A stretch of 64,000 bases of DNA from Serratia proteamaculans_D. Lineage in GTDB: Bacteria > Pseudomonadota > Gammaproteobacteria > Enterobacterales > Enterobacteriaceae. The stretch lies in assembly GCF_049959315.1 (NCBI RefSeq), contig NZ_CP188201.1; one strand, 5' to 3'. Made by a program: the position numbers and the translations under genes. A model generated the notes under the pieces. That model searched no databases. It saw only the letters and a program-made list of their open reading frames with translations, and was not told where the DNA came from. Below, one piece after another: positions 17,481-26,011 of the stretch; within the stretch, counting starts at the first letter, position 1; each line of letters opens with the position of its first letter.

Positions 17481-18371
17481 TCACTGGTTGTCTGTGGTTT
17501 GCGAACGGAACGCCGCGATAAGTTCCTGATGAATCTGTGCGGTGGCAGAGTCAGGCACTTGCTCTGTTTCACGATCGCTAATCATTTGCCAATCGGAGAA
17601 AACACGATTGGCAGTATCGATATCGCTACCCAAAAAATGCCCGCCAGTCAGCGTGATGTAGGCGCGAGAAAAATGCCCTGCACCAGCACAAACAATGGCC
17701 CTGGTTGGGGCACATTGAGATACCAGCGGCAAGATAGCCGGACTCACGGCCTCAGGCTGTAAGACACGTTTGGCTTGTGGGACCAAGAGCCCGTCGCTCA
17801 TGGCTGTCGCCGCGGTCGGCGCCAGGCAATTCACCAGAATGTTATTCTTGACGCCTTCCAGTGACAGTGTTTGCATCAGCCCAACGAGGCCCATTTTTGC
17901 CGCTGAGTAATTAGCTTGCCCAAAATTGCCATAAAGGCCCGAAGAGGACGTGGTGAATACGATGCGCCCATACTTTTGTTGTCGCATTATTTCCCACACG
18001 GCTTGGGTACAAATCACTGAGCCCATCAGATGGACATCCAGCACAGAGCGAAAATCATCCAGCGTCATTTTGGCAAAGCTCTTGTCACGCAGATTGCCGG
18101 CATTATTGACAAGAATATCGATCCTCCCCCAACGCTCCATGGTTTCCATGACCATAGATTTTATTTTCTCTTCATCTACCACCGATGCTTGAAAACTGAT
18201 GGCTTCCCCGCCTGCTGCATTAATTTCTGCTGCTACTTTATTTGCAGCGTCACCGATATCGTTGACCACGACTTTGGCACCGCAACGTGCCAGTAAATGT
18301 GCATGGGCGCGGCCAAGCCCACCTCCGGCGCCGGTAATTATCGCAACGCGATCCTGCAGATCGTTTGTCAT
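17481..18371 (-). CDS. SDR-family 3-hydroxyacyl-CoA dehydrogenase-like enzyme
   Basis: A 296-residue SDR resembling the dehydrogenase part of type 2 peroxisomal multifunctional enzymes. NAD motif TGAGGGLGRAHA (residues 13-24), Asp38 in VVVNDIG favouring NAD, NNAGNLRDKSF near 89, the Ser at about 142-144 and Tyr155/Lys159 in YSAAK. The tail beyond residue 230 (LSR.YIT-type region GAGHFSRAYITLTGGHFLG) fits acyl-CoA substrates of this group. Between the ligase and thiolase genes, so it should oxidise the 3-hydroxyacyl-CoA intermediate. No enoyl-CoA hydratase is present in the cluster. Confidence 0.92.
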   Translation of the reverse strand: MTNDLQDRVAIITGAGGGLGRAHAHLLARCGAKVVVNDIGDAANKVAAEINAAGGEAISFQASVVDEEKIKSMVMETMERWGRIDILVNNAGNLRDKSFAKMTLDDFRSVLDVHLMGSVICTQAVWEIMRQQKYGRIVFTTSSSGLYGNFGQANYSAAKMGLVGLMQTLSLEGVKNNILVNCLAPTAATAMSDGLLVPQAKRVLQPEAVSPAILPLVSQCAPTRAIVCAGAGHFSRAYITLTGGHFLGSDIDTANRVFSDWQMISDRETEQVPDSATAQIHQELIAAFRSQTTDNQ

Positions 18372-18382
18372 AGTAGAAAACC

Positions 18383-19915
18383 TTATTTTGCGGTGGGATA
18401 ATTGTTCAGGAAGAGAACTCGCAGTTCGCGTTTAAGCACTTTTCCTATAGCGCTGGCTGGCAATTGAGCGATAGCCTGCGCACCTGATAAACGCTGTATT
18501 TTATTAACTCGTTGATTAACCCAATCCACGACTTCATCCGGATTAAGTGGGCCATTTTTTTCTACGTAGAAAGCGTAAGGCGTTTCTCCCCAGGCAGTTG
18601 AAGGAATACCTATTACTGCGCACTCTTTAATTTCCGGATGTGATCGTAAAACGGCCTCTATATCAGACGGATATATATTAAAACCGCCGCTGATAATCAT
18701 GTCTTTACTACGACCGAGCAGTATCAGGAAGCCATCGTTATCAAAACGTCCAAGGTCACCGTGCCGTATGTATAAATTGCCATTGGTATCAGTCCAGGTG
18801 GCTTCTCGCGTTGCGTCTGGTCGGCCGTGATAACCCTGCATCATTATATTAGAGCGTCCTACTACTTCGCCGACCTCACCAGTACCCACCTCCTGTCCCA
18901 GAACATTGATCAGGCGAATTTCGCAGCCGGGTGCAGGCTGGCCAACAGTGTGAAGTTTATGAGGGAATTTATCGGCAAAAAGGAGACAGGTTCCCCCGCC
19001 TTCTGTCATCCCATAAATATCCAGTAATGCTCCTGGCCAACGGTCGAGTACGTCAGCTTTGAGTTCGGCGGGAAAATGTGCGCCCGTACAGGCTTTGAAG
19101 ATAAAACTGCCGAGATCAAAATCATTGAACTCTGGTAGTGCCATAATCCGCTGGTACTGCACAGGAACAAGCATGGTATGAGTAGCTTGGGAGCGCTGTG
19201 CTTCAACAAGAAATTCATAAGCATCGAACTTTCCCATCAGCACTGCGGTGCCTCCATAGACAAGAGAAGGCAACAAACTGACTAATGTCGTATTGGAATA
19301 TAGCGGTGTGGCTACCAAAGTAACGGCTGAGTCACTTTGCGGAACAAGCTGTCCATAGGTTGTTATTTGACTCCAACGCATGCCATGCGTCTGGATAATT
19401 CCCTTTGGTGTTCCCGTAGTCCCCGATGAATAGATGATATTAAACGGATCTGTCGGTGAAATATCTACAGCTGTGGTAACAAACTCCGCTGGTGCTAACC
19501 AGTGATCAAATTCGTCAAGGTTGGCAATCGCTACATTACTGGATGGGAATTTATCTAAAAACTCATTATCCAAAAAAGCCAAAGGAACGCATGCGTCTGC
19601 AATTACCGATGATATCTGTTCGGAAGAAGAGGAAAGAACTATGGGTACGGCAACGCAACCGGCACGAATTATTCCGAGAAAAGCCAATGTGGCTAATAAA
19701 GGATTCGACGAAGCAACGGCAATTGCGGTGTGACTGGGGATGCCATGGAACTGAATTGCTGCCGCAATTAACTCCGTGAGACTCCGCAATTCTTCATATG
19801 TGATTGCCACATCCTTGCATCGTAACGCTACAGTCTGGGGACGTTCAGTCGCATGAATCGAGATTAGTTCAGATATAGTTGAAAAACCATTACTATTAGA
19901 GTTGGGTACTATCAT
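18383..19915 (-). CDS. AMP-binding acyl-CoA synthetase/ligase
   Basis: About 510 residues, ANL superfamily. The phosphate loop is YSSGTTGTPKG, the adenine motif YGMTEGGG, the hinge region HGDLGRFDNDG...GRSKDMIISGG, and the C-terminal catalytic Lys lies in IGKVLKRELR. It activates a carboxylic acid to its CoA thioester. Start uncertain: in-frame ATGs at 19933, 19924 and 19915, and a TTG at 19954. I prefer 19915, which has GAGG 9 nt upstream. First gene of the ligase-SDR-thiolase operon; the divergent promoter region holds a TGAAACG palindrome at 19983-20010. The acid substrate is unknown. Confidence 0.93.
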   Translation of the reverse strand: MIVPNSNSNGFSTISELISIHATERPQTVALRCKDVAITYEELRSLTELIAAAIQFHGIPSHTAIAVASSNPLLATLAFLGIIRAGCVAVPIVLSSSSEQISSVIADACVPLAFLDNEFLDKFPSSNVAIANLDEFDHWLAPAEFVTTAVDISPTDPFNIIYSSGTTGTPKGIIQTHGMRWSQITTYGQLVPQSDSAVTLVATPLYSNTTLVSLLPSLVYGGTAVLMGKFDAYEFLVEAQRSQATHTMLVPVQYQRIMALPEFNDFDLGSFIFKACTGAHFPAELKADVLDRWPGALLDIYGMTEGGGTCLLFADKFPHKLHTVGQPAPGCEIRLINVLGQEVGTGEVGEVVGRSNIMMQGYHGRPDATREATWTDTNGNLYIRHGDLGRFDNDGFLILLGRSKDMIISGGFNIYPSDIEAVLRSHPEIKECAVIGIPSTAWGETPYAFYVEKNGPLNPDEVVDWVNQRVNKIQRLSGAQAIAQLPASAIGKVLKRELRVLFLNNYPTAK

Positions 19916-19982
19916 GGTAATCATCCTCGTCATTAACCCACTCACTATCGGCAAGTGATTAATATTTGGCTAGGCACTATAC

Positions 19983-20010
19983 TGAAACGTGACGTTTCAT
20001 AAATGAAACG
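19983..20010. promoter_or_regulatory. Palindromic operator TGAAACG-N3-CGTTTCA plus third half-site
   Basis: Perfect 7-bp arms (19983-19989 and 19993-19999) with a third direct copy of TGAAACG at 20004-20010. It lies between the ligase operon and the divergent esterase gene. The GAAAC...GTTTC form recalls TetR-type fatty-acid regulators such as PsrA; no TetR gene is adjacent. Confidence 0.6.
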
Positions 20011-20205
20011 ATAAGAACTGGATGTAATTAGTGCGGATAAAAAATCAATAACTTCATGTCGTTATAATTTAATTCCAGACGCGCACACAAATCAATATTG
20101 GTTATATGTAAAATTGGCGTGTTGATTTGATTTTTTTAACGTGTAATATCTGATGCAAGTATTTAAGTTGTTTTTTACTGTTTTCAAATAGAAAGGATTT
20201 AACCA

Positions 20206-21162
20206 GTGGAAAAATCAGAAATAAAAGAAAATACTCCTCATGAGAGTGATGTTGTTTATAATAAACCCACACTATTCATGCGCGGAGCCATCATGTTCCT
20301 TCGTTTGTGTGGCAATCAATTAAGAAAGGAGCGCATGGATGACTTTCAAATAAAATTAAAACAACGCTCAAAACCAGTGGCGGCCAAGGTACCTGAATCG
20401 CTGAAAGAACTGTGCCAGGTCACTGAGGAGACGATTAACGGCTACCCCGTTTTCCATTTGACGCCCTGGAGTTCAAAAGTATCCAAACATGTATTATATA
20501 CGCATGGCGGTGCTTACGTTAATACGTTGCGCCGCGAACATTGGAATTTGATAGAGAGTATCATTCGACAGACCAGGGCGAGTTTTACCGTTCCAACCTA
20601 CCCACTGGCACCAGAGAACGATCATCGCGGCGCATTCGATATACTTGATCAGGTCTATGCATCACTTTGTGAAAATATTCATGCCAGTAAAATCGTTTTC
20701 ATGGGGGATTCAGCCGGAGGAGGATTGGCGTTGGCGCAGGCACTGCGCTATCGGAGTGAGGGACTAAATCTGCCCGGTCGTTTAATCCTGATAGCCCCTT
20801 GGGTTGATATCACCAACAGTACACCTGGTATGGATCTGATAGAACCCAAAGACCCTATGCTAGGCATTGAGTCTACCCTCTGGTGTGGTCAGGCTTGGGC
20901 CGGAGAACTCGACGCTCGTAATCCCCTGGTCAGCCCGTTGTTCGGCGATCTGAGCGATCTTCCCCCAATAGATATTTATCAAGGCTCGCTTGACCTGCTA
21001 GCCCCTGCCTCTCGTCGACTTAAAGATAAGGTCAATGCAGCAGGTGGCCAGGCCAGGCTATTCGAGTACAACGGAGCATTTCACGTCTTCCCGGCATTTA
21101 CGTTCACTGCTGAGGCAAAAGACGTCGTAAGACGTATTGATGAAAGCCTCCGTTCGGAGTGA
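20206..21162 (+). CDS. Alpha/beta hydrolase of the hormone-sensitive-lipase family
   Basis: A 318-residue esterase of bacterial family IV: oxyanion-hole motif HGGAY at residues 100-104, nucleophile Ser169 in GDSAGG, acid Asp in QGSLDLLAP near 262 and His in AFHVFP near 297. The start is GTG with AAAGGA 8 nt upstream. A hydrophobic stretch at 22-36 is too short and internal to be a clear signal peptide. It is divergent from the acyl-CoA ligase operon across a palindromic operator. It probably releases from an ester the acid that the ligase then activates. Proteins of this type are often called acetyl esterase or lipase. Confidence 0.92.
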   Translation: MEKSEIKENTPHESDVVYNKPTLFMRGAIMFLRLCGNQLRKERMDDFQIKLKQRSKPVAAKVPESLKELCQVTEETINGYPVFHLTPWSSKVSKHVLYTHGGAYVNTLRREHWNLIESIIRQTRASFTVPTYPLAPENDHRGAFDILDQVYASLCENIHASKIVFMGDSAGGGLALAQALRYRSEGLNLPGRLILIAPWVDITNSTPGMDLIEPKDPMLGIESTLWCGQAWAGELDARNPLVSPLFGDLSDLPPIDIYQGSLDLLAPASRRLKDKVNAAGGQARLFEYNGAFHVFPAFTFTAEAKDVVRRIDESLRSE

Positions 21163-21242
21163 TTTCTGCAGCAGGTCAGATTTATATCTACCTAAGTCTT
21201 TCAGTTAAATATTCCGACCGATATAAACTCAATCAATATACT

Positions 21243-21272
21243 TAACTCGGGTACTGTAGAGTTCCCGAGTTA
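21243..21272 (+). terminator. Hairpin after the esterase gene
   Basis: TAACTCGGG and CCCGAGTTA form a perfect 9-bp stem 80 nt beyond the esterase stop, followed by GTTTGATGG. Lies between convergent genes and may serve both. Confidence 0.5.
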
Positions 21273-21313
21273 GTTTGATGGCCAGGTTTTAAGCCCATAG
21301 ACTGGTCTGCTTT

Positions 21314-22201
21314 TCAGCAGACCCGAAGCGCTTCAACAACCAAAGAAAAAGCGGGGGAAGGCTGTTTGCGACTGGGATAATACAGGTAGTAGCCAGGAAA
21401 CGGCTTACACCATGGCTCCAGTATGCGAATCAGACGCCCGTCTTTAATATGCGTTCCAAATTCTTCTTCTGGCAAAAATGCAATCCCCAGCCCTGCAAGC
21501 GCTGCATCAACAATATGTTCAGAAGTGTTGAAAATCAGTTGGCCGCTGACGCGCACATTAAGATCCCCACCGTCTTGATCAAAATCCCAGACATACAGCC
21601 CTCCAGACCTGACCATACGTTGATTTATGCACAGGTGTTGCGTCAATTCATGGGGGGTATTGGGGATCGGGTAGCGTGAGAAATAGTCCGGTGCTGCCAC
21701 TGCAGCCATACGCAGTTTGGGTCCAATGGGGACGGCTATCATGTCTTTATCAATGGTGTCACCCAGGCGAACGCCCGCATCAAAACGGTCGGCCACAATG
21801 TCGCGAAAACCATGATTGGCGTCGAATTCGATATTTATATCCGGGTACTCTCGCAACAGAGGGGTCAGCTTTGGCAACAGCGTGCTATGTAAAACGTCCG
21901 GCCCACAGGTGATGCGTACCCTACCCGCCGGCTTATCGCGCAGTTCAGTCAGCATATCCAGTTCGGCTTCAATCTCATCGATACGATTGCCTATAGCCAG
22001 TAACAATCGTTCTCCAGCGGAAGTGGGCGACACACTGCGGGTGGTCCGCGTCAGCAGGCGAATTTGCATCCGTTCTTCAAGTGCGGAAATCGCCTGGCTC
22101 AGCGCCGGTTGAGTGACGCCCAACTGCGCAGCGGCGCGGGTAAAGCTGCTTTCACGTGCGACCGTAACAAAATAAAGCAGGTCATTCAGGTTGCGTTTCA
22201 T
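21314..22201 (-). CDS. LysR-family transcriptional regulator
   Basis: A 295-residue LysR regulator with helix-turn-helix SSFTRAAAQLGVTQPALSQAISALEERMQIRLL and wing RTTRSVSPTSAGE. It is a paralog of the LysR at 7489-8391, sharing the MKR start and the RFDAGVRLG and IDKDMIAV blocks of the effector domain. It is divergent from an MFS transporter and hydrolase operon starting at 22427, which it presumably controls. Confidence 0.93.
   Translation of the reverse strand: MKRNLNDLLYFVTVARESSFTRAAAQLGVTQPALSQAISALEERMQIRLLTRTTRSVSPTSAGERLLLAIGNRIDEIEAELDMLTELRDKPAGRVRITCGPDVLHSTLLPKLTPLLREYPDINIEFDANHGFRDIVADRFDAGVRLGDTIDKDMIAVPIGPKLRMAAVAAPDYFSRYPIPNTPHELTQHLCINQRMVRSGGLYVWDFDQDGGDLNVRVSGQLIFNTSEHIVDAALAGLGIAFLPEEEFGTHIKDGRLIRILEPWCKPFPGYYLYYPSRKQPSPAFSLVVEALRVC
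21919..21926 (-). other. KOPS, pointing to dif
   Basis: CCCTACCC on the + strand (GGGTAGGG on -) matches GGGNAGGG and is oriented towards dif. Confidence 0.5.
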
Positions 22202-22426
22202 CTGGTCTACCCGCCCTATTAATAAGCACTGGTTATAAAGCTATTAAGTATTCATTAGCTAGTTATTTTGCACCCTGCGTGTAAAATTTTCAGCAACAGT
22301 TTTAAGCGATGGCGGATAAACGCTATTGCCCTTTCATCTTTCATTCACCTTTTCTGACGTTATTCCTGCGGATAGCGTACGGCCCCGGCTTGCCTAAACA
22401 CAGGCGGGGATTATTCGGAGTCAGCA

Positions 22427-23623
22427 ATGCCCAGATCGTCGAGTGACACAGCCCTGCACAAAGAACGCGCGTACTGGAGCGGCGTATTCGCCATGACGTT
22501 GTGCGTCTTCACGTTAATTGCTTCGGAATTTATGCCCGTCAGCCTACTGACACCAATATCAGCGGACCTGGCCGTGAGTGAGGGACTGGTTGGCCAGGGG
22601 ATCGCTATTTCCGGACTTTTTGCCGTATTAACCAGTCTCTCCATTTCTACGCTGGCTGGGGCTGTGAATCGCAAAATCTTGCTGTTGGGTATGACGGCTT
22701 TGATGGCGCTTTCCGGAGCTATTATTGCGTTAGCGCCCAGCTATTTTATTTACATGGCTGGCCGAGCCCTGATTGGGATTGCTATTGGTGGTTTCTGGTC
22801 ACTATCTGCCGCCACGGCTATTCGCCTGGTTCCGCAGCATCGGGTACCTCGCGCACTGGCTATTTTTAATGGGGGAAACGCGCTGGCCACCGTTATAGCC
22901 GCCCCATTGGGGAGTTATCTGGGTTCTGTCATCGGCTGGCGTGGCGCATTCTTTTGCATTGTGCCAGTCGCAGTCATTGCTTTTATTTGGCAGTTGTTCA
23001 GCTTACCGACCATGACCACGGATAAAGACGCCAAGCGTAGCGGCACTGTTTTTCGCCTTTTTGCCAATCCGCTGGTAACCCTTGGCCTTGCGGCCTGTGG
23101 GTTGTTCTTTATGGGCCAGTTTTCTTTGTTTACCTATTTGCGTCCGTTTCTTGAAACGGTCACCCAGGTGGATATCACCACGCTGTCGCTCGTTTTGCTG
23201 ACCATCGGGGTAGCGGGTTTTATCGGTACTTTGCTGATTGGCATTTTCTTGAAATCCACCTTCTATCTGACGCTGATTGTCATCCCATTACTGATGGCTG
23301 CCATAGCCGGAGCGCTGATCGCTTTTGGCCAAAGCGTCTGGATTGTCACACCGCTGCTGGGTTTCTGGGGGCTGATAGCGACGGCGGCACCAACCGGTTG
23401 GTGGACCTGGATCGCCAGAACACTGCCTGAGGATGCGGAAGCTGGCGGCGGGCTGATGGTTGCCATCGTGCAACTGTCAATCGCACTGGGTTCCACCCTG
23501 GGTGGTTTCGCATTTGACCATAGCGGTTATCAAAGCACTTTCACCATCAGCATCGTTTTATTAGTGATAGCGGCTGCCCTGACTTTATTGACGTCACGTA
23601 AAGATACCTACCAACCCAATTGA
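22427..23623 (+). CDS. MFS transporter, sugar-efflux/SotB-AraJ type
   Basis: A 398-residue 12-helix major facilitator. The opening TLCVFTLIASEFMPVSLLTPI and the RALIGIAIGGFWSLSAATAIRLVP block are typical of the DHA1 drug/sugar efflux group (SotB, AraJ, PurP-like). ATG 22427 has CGGAG upstream. The exported hydrolase starts 10 nt downstream, so they form an operon under the divergent LysR. Confidence 0.9.
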   Translation: MPRSSSDTALHKERAYWSGVFAMTLCVFTLIASEFMPVSLLTPISADLAVSEGLVGQGIAISGLFAVLTSLSISTLAGAVNRKILLLGMTALMALSGAIIALAPSYFIYMAGRALIGIAIGGFWSLSAATAIRLVPQHRVPRALAIFNGGNALATVIAAPLGSYLGSVIGWRGAFFCIVPVAVIAFIWQLFSLPTMTTDKDAKRSGTVFRLFANPLVTLGLAACGLFFMGQFSLFTYLRPFLETVTQVDITTLSLVLLTIGVAGFIGTLLIGIFLKSTFYLTLIVIPLLMAAIAGALIAFGQSVWIVTPLLGFWGLIATAAPTGWWTWIARTLPEDAEAGGGLMVAIVQLSIALGSTLGGFAFDHSGYQSTFTISIVLLVIAAALTLLTSRKDTYQPN

Positions 23624-23633
23624 GGATTATTCA

Positions 23634-24662
23634 GTGAGAACATTAACCATGTTGTTGGGGCTGTTAATCAGCTCGTTTGCTGCCACAGCAGCCGATATGT
23701 CTAACGGAGCAGATAATTTTTACCAAAGTGATAAAGTCACCCAACAAAAGGTAACCTTTAAAAACCAGTACCAGATGAATGTGGTCGGTAACCTGTTTAT
23801 GCCGAAAGGAATGGAGCAGAACGCTAAAAACCCGGCTATCGTTATTGGCCATCCGATGGGGGCGGTAAAAGAACAAAGTTCAAACTTATATGCCCAGAAG
23901 CTGGCGGAACAAGGGTTTGTGACGCTGGCCATTGATCTGTCCTTCTGGGGTGAGAGTGATGGAAAACCGGGCCATCTGATTTCTCCGGAAATTTATTCGG
24001 ATGATTTTAGTGCTGCCGTCGATTATCTGAGTACTCAGCCTTACGTGGATGCAGAGAAAATTGGCGTGTTGGGCATCTGCGGTAGCGGAAGCTTTGTCAT
24101 CAGTGCGGCCAAAATTGACCCGCGAATGAAAGCTATTGCCACTGTCAGCATGTATGACATGGGGTCTGTTTTCCGTAATGGTCTTCATCATTCGGTTACG
24201 CCCGAACAGCGTAAAGCCTTGATTAAATCGGCTACCGAACAGCGCTTTGCCGAGTCCAAAGGCGGTGATATTGCTTATATCCCTGGGACCGTGAACAAAC
24301 TTGATGATTCAACCTCTGCGATTCAGCGAGAATTCTTCGATTTTTACCGTACATCTCGTGGCGGCTATACGCCAAAAGGTGAGCAAGAAGCACTGACGAC
24401 CAAACCCATGTTAAGCAGCATAGGGAAGTTTATGAACTTCTACCCGTTCAATGATATCGAAACGATCTCGCCACGCCCGATGCTGTTCATCACTGGCAGT
24501 CAGGCGCATTCGAAAGAATTTAGCGAAGATGCTTACCAGAGTGCCGGACAGCCGAAAGAATTGTACATCGTGCCAGGCGCAGGCCATGTCGATCTGTACG
24601 ACCGTACCGACCTGATCCCTTTTGCCAAGCTGACGTCGTTCTTTAAAGCCAACCTGAAATAA
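23634..24662 (+). CDS. Exported alpha/beta hydrolase, YcjY/dienelactone-hydrolase-like
   Basis: A 342-residue protein with a cleavable signal peptide (MRTLTMLLGLLISSFAATAA, probable cut before DMSNG). The hydrolase core is homologous to the cytoplasmic one at 8521. The nucleophile elbow is LGICGSGS with Cys in the nucleophile position, and the catalytic His is in PGAGHVDLYD. The start is GTG with GAGGA upstream. It would act in the periplasm. Co-transcribed with the MFS gene 10 nt upstream and probably with the cyclophilin-like gene downstream. Substrate unknown. Confidence 0.88.
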   Translation: MRTLTMLLGLLISSFAATAADMSNGADNFYQSDKVTQQKVTFKNQYQMNVVGNLFMPKGMEQNAKNPAIVIGHPMGAVKEQSSNLYAQKLAEQGFVTLAIDLSFWGESDGKPGHLISPEIYSDDFSAAVDYLSTQPYVDAEKIGVLGICGSGSFVISAAKIDPRMKAIATVSMYDMGSVFRNGLHHSVTPEQRKALIKSATEQRFAESKGGDIAYIPGTVNKLDDSTSAIQREFFDFYRTSRGGYTPKGEQEALTTKPMLSSIGKFMNFYPFNDIETISPRPMLFITGSQAHSKEFSEDAYQSAGQPKELYIVPGAGHVDLYDRTDLIPFAKLTSFFKANLK

Positions 24663-24711
24663 CCTCTTATGCCGCATCCTCAGGGATGTGGCTAATTTTT
24701 ACGGGGACAGT

Positions 24712-25164
24712 ATGAAATATCCATACGTTCTAATGGCTATCCTGTTTCTGGCTGGTACCTTTGCAAGCCATGCCGATACGGTCATTACCAAGACTCCCTC
24801 CCTCAATGAGAGCAAGATGATGGTTAAAATGAACATTAATGGCCAACAATTTGTGGTCAGACTTCAGGATAATCCCACGACCAAAGCATGGGTTGATACT
24901 TTGCCTTTGCAACTTGAAATGGTTGAGTTGAACGGCAATGAGAAATTCGCCGACCTTCCTCATGCGTTACCTTCCCGCCCGGTACGGCCTGGGACGATTC
25001 AGGCAGGCGATCTCATGCTGTACGGAACTCAAACCCTGGTATTGTTCTATGAGTCATTTGAATCCTCATATAGCTATACCCATCTTGGCAAAGTGCTTAA
25101 GCCAGAAAACCTGTCGGTTATTTCGGGCCAAAAGAAAATATGGGTTGAGTTCAGTGACCATTAA
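24712..25164 (+). CDS. Exported cyclophilin-like fold protein
   Basis: A 150-residue protein with a signal peptide (MKYPYVLMAILFLAGTFASHA, then DTVI). The mature part matches the cyclophilin-like domain family often found beside alpha/beta hydrolases and flavodoxins: MNINGQQFVVRLQDNPTTKAWVDTLPL, then DLPHALPSRP and GDLMLYGTQTLVLFYESFESSYSYTHLGKV. ATG 24712 has GGGGA upstream, better than the in-frame 24688. No proline isomerase function can be assumed. It follows the exported hydrolase by 49 nt. Confidence 0.82.
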   Translation: MKYPYVLMAILFLAGTFASHADTVITKTPSLNESKMMVKMNINGQQFVVRLQDNPTTKAWVDTLPLQLEMVELNGNEKFADLPHALPSRPVRPGTIQAGDLMLYGTQTLVLFYESFESSYSYTHLGKVLKPENLSVISGQKKIWVEFSDH

Positions 25165-25300
25165 AACAGCGATAGAACGGCTTGCCTGCCGCAGGGTCTT
25201 TTAATTTATCAATATACTAACCATGAATAAAATGTTTTAACATTTGCAGCATAAGACAGTACAATTCCGTCCGTTAATTTCGCACTGTTTTAGGATATAT

Positions 25301-25768
25301 GTGTCGTTAATTAGGACTGCTACATCGCGAAGCCGTCTCCCCGCCTGTCTGGGGATTTTTGCGATCCTGATGTTGTTCATTGCCCCGGTGATCTCCCGAT
25401 CGCTGGAGCATGCGCGCGTCGGGCAGTCTGATACCGCCAGCATGGCAGACTGCGGTATGGATATGTCGGCACATAGGCATCACTCGCCACCGTCTGCACC
25501 GAGCGCCAAGGTCAGCATGCCGGGCATGTCAATGACCATGCAGACCGGCAGCCACAATATGGCGATGATGATGGATGACAGCGCCTGCGGTTACTGCGTG
25601 CTGCTGATCCATGTGCCGTTGTTGGACCTGGCCTATTCGCCGTTGTTCTGGTCTGGCTCGTTGCTGTCCCGCGCCCCACCAGCGCATTATATCTTCCCGT
25701 TATTCGCCCATGTGGCCCACTCCGAGGCACAACCTCGCGCCCCACCAGCATCACTTCCTCTGATTTAA
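25301..25768 (+). CDS. DUF2946 protein, Met/His-rich, copper-related
   Basis: About 155 residues. An N-terminal membrane segment (LPACLGIFAILMLFIAPVIS) is followed by a Met/His-rich stretch (CGMDMSAHRHH, MPGMSMTMQTGSHNMAMMM), then CGYCVLL and a second hydrophobic segment. This is the usual pattern of DUF2946 proteins found with copper-uptake receptors. I prefer GTG 25301 with AGGA 5 nt upstream over the in-frame TTG at 25244. The gene precedes the TonB-dependent copper receptor by 243 nt. The Met/His cluster probably binds Cu(I)/Cu(II) at the periplasmic face. Confidence 0.8.
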   Translation: MSLIRTATSRSRLPACLGIFAILMLFIAPVISRSLEHARVGQSDTASMADCGMDMSAHRHHSPPSAPSAKVSMPGMSMTMQTGSHNMAMMMDDSACGYCVLLIHVPLLDLAYSPLFWSGSLLSRAPPAHYIFPLFAHVAHSEAQPRAPPASLPLI

Positions 25769-26011
25769 AAATTAATAGACTGCAGCCAAATTATTCCTGT
25801 TGAGATAATTCAATCAGGAGGTTGACACACGCCGGTCAGATTTACTGCTGCAGAACATTATTTATCGCAACTCGGCTGGCGTTATTAATCCGCTATGGCG
25901 AGGACGCCCCCCTATTTACGGCGGCATTATGCTCCGGGCATGACTACGCCTAAATAATAACCGGTCGCGATATAAAAATACGTTTAGCGTCAAAATTTGC
26001 ATTAAGGAACG

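Noticed and set aside
21304..21323. GGTCTGC/GCAGACC hairpin at the end of the LysR gene at 21314
   Set aside because: It overlaps the coding end and lacks a T-run; the nearby stem at 21243-21272 is the better terminator.
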